A DNA stretch of 33,294 nucleotides from NAT127 sp041655035 (lineage in GTDB: Bacteria; Pseudomonadota; Gammaproteobacteria; Pseudomonadales; Porticoccaceae): the NCBI GenBank assembly GCA_041655035.1, contig JBAZCN010000023.1, positions 1 to 33,294 on the forward strand. The letters run 5' to 3'. Position numbers and translations under genes: made by a program. The notes beneath the pieces were generated by a model, which was given only the letters and a program-made list of their open reading frames with translations, was not told the DNA's origin and made no database searches. Positions 30,381 through 33,294 of this stretch are shown here, piece after piece. Numbering within the stretch: the stretch's first letter is position 1; each line of letters starts with the position of its first letter.

Positions 30381-31151
30381 GTGAGCGAGGTCCAGCGCAA
30401 GATTCTGATCGTAGACAATGAGCCACTGGTAGTCGAGGAACTTGCCGAATTTCTTGAGGGCCAGGGGTTCAAGTGCCTTTGCTCCGTCCGGGCGGGAGAG
30501 GCGCTGCGTCTTTTTCACGAAAATCCGAATATCGACATCGTGCTCAGCGATTTCAGGATGCCTGATATGAGCGGTCTCGAACTGGTGGAAATGCTCAACA
30601 GCACCACCGCCAAGGAGCGTATTTTTGAAACCATTCTGTTTACCGGCAACGCCGACAAGGAAGACGTGATCGCGGCATTGCGGGCCGGGGTCGCCGATTA
30701 CTACCAGAAGCCGCTGGACCTGGTCCAGCTCCTGGATGGCATCAAACGCCTTGAAGAGAAGCTCGAAAAGCGCCACGCCCAGCTCAAGATCCGGCCGATC
30801 AACGACAAATTGCGCAAGCTTTCCACGCTGCTGGAGGAAATCTATGAAGGCATGGATCAGGTCGCCGAGGATGCTGCCGACCACAAGGGGCAGAACCAGC
30901 AGCCCGAGGCCGATAACGGTATCGCTGTCGAGGGTGTCAGCAAACTGTCGCCGCGCCAGACCGACGTCGCCAAGCTTATCGTCAAGGGGCTGACCAATTA
31001 TCAGATAGCCTGCGAACTGGGGATTTCGGAAAACACCGTCAAACTCTATGTTTCGCAGATCCTGCGCGCAACCAGCCTCAATAACAGGACACAGTTGGCG
31101 ATGGTACTGGGCGGCCGACAGAAGGGCGATCTCAACATTCTGCTGCGGTAG
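30381..31151 (+). CDS. Response regulator with LuxR-type HTH, PprB-like
   Basis: A 256-residue two-component regulator. The receiver domain (about 5-125) has phosphoacceptor D57 ('VLSDFRMPD'), T88 and K110 ('YYQKPLDL'). The acidic pocket is D12-N13, so one of the two usual acids is Asn. A coiled-coil-like linker (about 120-185, 'RLEEKLEKRHAQLK') leads to a LuxR/GerE HTH (about 188-245, 'LSPRQTDVAKLIVKGLTNYQIACELGISENTVK'). Translation starts at GTG 30381 with GGAG at 30371-30374. A LuxR-type response regulator beside tad genes matches pprB-tadG of Pseudomonas aeruginosa, so control of Flp pilus genes is inferred. No histidine kinase gene is in the window. Confidence 0.88.
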   Translation: MSEVQRKILIVDNEPLVVEELAEFLEGQGFKCLCSVRAGEALRLFHENPNIDIVLSDFRMPDMSGLELVEMLNSTTAKERIFETILFTGNADKEDVIAALRAGVADYYQKPLDLVQLLDGIKRLEEKLEKRHAQLKIRPINDKLRKLSTLLEEIYEGMDQVAEDAADHKGQNQQPEADNGIAVEGVSKLSPRQTDVAKLIVKGLTNYQIACELGISENTVKLYVSQILRATSLNNRTQLAMVLGGRQKGDLNILLR

Positions 31152-31304
31152 ACGCCCGCCGTGTCGTCGCGCGCCGCAACCGCTTGCCAGGCTGGTGGAA
31201 CCAGACGACATTAAGACAGATAGCGGGGAAGGGCGGCAGTGATCGGCGCACCGCCCGGGGCCCGCGCTCATGTACTATCCACATCGGATCATGCACTTTC
31301 GGCA

Positions 31305-31883
31305 TCACAACCGGATAACAGTTCTCCCTCGCAATACGGTTTCGCCATCGCTGCCCGATGGCAGGCTGGGAATTTCGAAAACCCCCAGATTCAATACTGG
31401 AATAATCGCATTTTCTCCGGGGCTGCCGCCGCTGTTGTATTTGCGCTGTACACAGACATGGAGCAGATAGCGAAATTTCTCGCCCGCGAGGTCTTGTCGC
31501 GCCAGGTGGCCGTAGGAGGGGTGGCCGTCACTGGCCGGCAGACTCTGCCATGGATAGCCGCTGTCGGGCGCCGGGCAGTTGCCGTCGAACCAGCTGCGCG
31601 GCAGCCATCCGGCGTCGATTGCGGCAGTCACTTCGCGGCTGATGATCATCGAATAATCGCTTTCCGCCAGCGCCGGGTCGACGCGGATCGCCGCCCGCGC
31701 GCCATCGGCGGCGAGGTGCTGGAATGTCAGCGTCAACAGCATCGGGACGCTGTAGGCGATCGCCCTGTAGACCAGGGTGAAGAACAGCGCGAACAGCGCG
31801 GCGAACTCGATGGCGACCGCGCCGCGCTGGCGCTTGCCTGGGGGCCGGCGGGCGGCGCTGCTCGACACCGTGCGCTCCGCCAT
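31305..31883 (-). CDS. TadE-like pilus assembly protein
   Basis: A 192-residue pseudopilin-like protein. After a basic leader, 'RGAVAIEFAALFALFFTLVYRAIAY' (about residues 20-44) is the classic TadE N-terminal motif: a Gly-x-x-x-x-Glu cleavage-type site within a hydrophobic helix. The rest is periplasmic, with Cys102-type and Cys144-type single residues. TadE/F pseudopilins are processed by TadV and needed for Flp pilus assembly. The ATG lies 1 nt after the stop of the TadG-like gene (TGA-A-ATG) with no separate RBS, so translation is coupled. It is convergent with the response regulator at 153 bp. Confidence 0.85.
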   Translation of the reverse strand: MAERTVSSSAARRPPGKRQRGAVAIEFAALFALFFTLVYRAIAYSVPMLLTLTFQHLAADGARAAIRVDPALAESDYSMIISREVTAAIDAGWLPRSWFDGNCPAPDSGYPWQSLPASDGHPSYGHLARQDLAGEKFRYLLHVCVQRKYNSGGSPGENAIIPVLNLGVFEIPSLPSGSDGETVLRGRTVIRL

Positions 31884-31884
31884 T

Positions 31885-33294
31885 TCAGCGCACCAGCGCG
31901 GGCGCGCCGCAACTCAGGTCGTGAAGATGTACATCGGTGCGTCCGAGTTCGATACCCAGCAAATCATCGAGCACATTGCTCAACAAATTGCCGACGCCAT
32001 TGAGCAGGGGCTTTAGCAGATTCAGTGCCGGCTTCAGCAGGGTGCACAGTACTCCGGAGCAGCTTACCTGATCGGTGGCGGGATTGGCGATGCTCATGCC
32101 ATCCTGGTGCTGGCTGAGATTGATCCCGCCGGGTTTTTCCTGGAGTAGTTTGACCAGGTTGTGCTCCAGGCAATTGTTCCAGGCGAGCAGGGCCGACAGC
32201 AGGCCACCGCAGGAATGGTAGCCATTGCCGAGAGTCGAGATCCCGAGCAGGTCGAGCAGGCCACCGGGTTTGGTGTAGGCGTCGAAAGCCTGGGAAAAAG
32301 TACCGTTCTGCCACATGCCGACGGGACAGACGGTGAGAAGACAGGAGGTGGGAATACTTCTGGGAATGGCCCAGTCGCCATCCACCAGCGGTGGCAGGGT
32401 TTGGTTGCCGCCGTTCAATACCAGATCGATGACGGCGGTCGTATTATAGAAGCCGTTGACCTTCGTCGCTTCCAGATACTGCTTTGCGAGATTTTCGATC
32501 AGTCTATTCTGCCCAGCCTGGGAATAATCCAGATCGCCGGCCAGCGCGCCCGAGGGCCGGCGGAAAAGCCCGCTGAGCAGATCGAGCAATCCGGCGACAA
32601 GGTTGTCGACGGTATTGCCAAGGGCCAGGGGATTAACCGAAGTGCTCACTGTTTCGCCAATCTCGATGCCCTCGATCAGTTCATCGTGCTGCAGCGCCGG
32701 GATATGGGATTTCCCGCTGACCAGCGGCAGGTGCAGCAGGCGTATCAGTTCTTCTTCCTGGAGGCCGTATTCGCAGCTTTCTGCGGTCGACCATTTCAAT
32801 TCCTCGGGAATGCGCCCCACACAGATATTGAGAATATCCGACTCCACCTGAATATCGGCGCGCGGTGTTTCTCCCGATTCGCAATGGATATCTTCCAGGG
32901 TGGCGTGACCGGATACGAGGTCGACCCACAGCGGCAGGTTGATGCGGGTGCCGAGCACCGTATCCGTCAACCAGGCCAGGCCGCCGCCGAGCAGCGCATT
33001 GGTATCGATATCGACGTAGAGCCGCACCTGGGCATTGTAGGCTTTGGTGCCCACCGGCCCGACACCGATGGCTGGCGGCTCGACGATACCCAACTGGACC
33101 TTGGCGCCGCCAAGCACATTCAGGCCGGGGATTTCCAGGGCGCGCTGCCCGGTGCCGATCAACAGGCCGGCGGCGATAAGGTCGCCGAGATTGATGCGGG
33201 CATCGAGGGCGGAGCCCAGCGCGCCGTCGGGGTCGGAGGCCAGGGCAAGCAAGCCGGGCATATTCACGGTGCCGAACAGCCGGAGATCGACGTC
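31885..33294 (-). CDS. TadG-like Flp-pilus-associated protein, 5' truncated by the window
   Basis: At least 469 residues of an exported protein with the start beyond the window edge; the frame is open to 33294 (DVDLRLFGTVNMPGLL...). It is rich in Leu, Gly, Asn and Asp with Cys pairs, and has 'LPLWVDLVSGHATLEDIHCESGE' (positions about 32870-32940), the kind of segment seen in C-terminal parts of TadG-related proteins of Pseudomonas and relatives. The N-terminal Tad helix that would confirm the family lies outside. Coupling with TadE, 1 nt away, supports a pilus role. Assignment as TadG-like is inference. Confidence 0.6.
   Translation of the reverse strand, partial: DVDLRLFGTVNMPGLLALASDPDGALGSALDARINLGDLIAAGLLIGTGQRALEIPGLNVLGGAKVQLGIVEPPAIGVGPVGTKAYNAQVRLYVDIDTNALLGGGLAWLTDTVLGTRINLPLWVDLVSGHATLEDIHCESGETPRADIQVESDILNICVGRIPEELKWSTAESCEYGLQEEELIRLLHLPLVSGKSHIPALQHDELIEGIEIGETVSTSVNPLALGNTVDNLVAGLLDLLSGLFRRPSGALAGDLDYSQAGQNRLIENLAKQYLEATKVNGFYNTTAVIDLVLNGGNQTLPPLVDGDWAIPRSIPTSCLLTVCPVGMWQNGTFSQAFDAYTKPGGLLDLLGISTLGNGYHSCGGLLSALLAWNNCLEHNLVKLLQEKPGGINLSQHQDGMSIANPATDQVSCSGVLCTLLKPALNLLKPLLNGVGNLLSNVLDDLLGIELGRTDVHLHDLSCGAPALVR

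Overview
The window comes from a high-GC gammaproteobacterium, most likely Pseudomonadales/Cellvibrionales-like. Supporting this are the pyrC-rnt pair divergent from argG, bamD divergent from rluD-pgeF, and a complete ccoNOQP-ccoGHIS cluster. The DNA is mostly chromosomal housekeeping and respiratory sequence. I see no phage, IS element, integron, CRISPR array, rRNA or tRNA. The species cannot be fixed from the sequence.

Layout. 1-3.4 kb: the 3' end of a membrane-fusion (HlyD/MacA-type) adaptor, then an ABC ATPase and two MacB/FtsX-type permeases in one overlapping operon. 3.46-4.1 kb: a 28-residue single-span membrane peptide with a strong ribosome binding site, 5 nt before a DUF924 gene. 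4.2-5.75 kb: an mgtE Mg2+ channel/transporter behind a ~180 nt leader that contains a terminator-like hairpin. 5.8-9.55 kb (minus strand): an FNT-family (NirC/FocA) transporter and a PP2C phosphatase-Ser/Thr kinase fusion, followed by wrbA. The transporter-kinase operon has a sigma-54 promoter, and its leader has a stem-loop with an A1/G4 hexaloop overlapping a terminator. This is the signature of ANTAR (NasR/NasT-type) antitermination. 10-10.7 kb: a SAM methyltransferase. 10.8-13.8 kb: rnt and pyrC (minus), argG (plus).

14-22.7 kb: the cbb3 oxidase structural genes ccoNOQP, followed by the assembly genes ccoG, fixH/ccoH, ccoI (Cu+-ATPase), ccoS and a DsbD_2/TauE-like membrane protein with a His-rich tail. 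A near-consensus Anr/FNR box lies before ccoN. A perfect one (TTGAT-N4-ATCAA) lies before the next gene, a Yip1-family membrane protein, with a well-placed -10. This suggests the Yip1 protein belongs to the same low-oxygen response. 23.4-23.7 kb holds three copies of a palindromic intergenic repeat.

23.7-26.5 kb: bamD (minus, with a duplicated C-terminal amphipathic motif) divergent from rluD-pgeF. 26.6-30.1 kb: a periplasmic cupin, an EamA permease and a cytochrome c/PQQ-propeller quinohemoprotein dehydrogenase. 30.4-33.3 kb: a LuxR-type response regulator facing TadE-like and TadG-like genes, an arrangement resembling the pprB-tad (Flp pilus) locus of Pseudomonas. The last gene runs off the window.

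The most noteworthy items are the sigma-54 plus ANTAR-type leader controlling a transporter and a phosphatase-kinase fusion, the 28-residue membrane peptide, the mgtE attenuator-like leader, and the perfect Anr box on the Yip1 gene.
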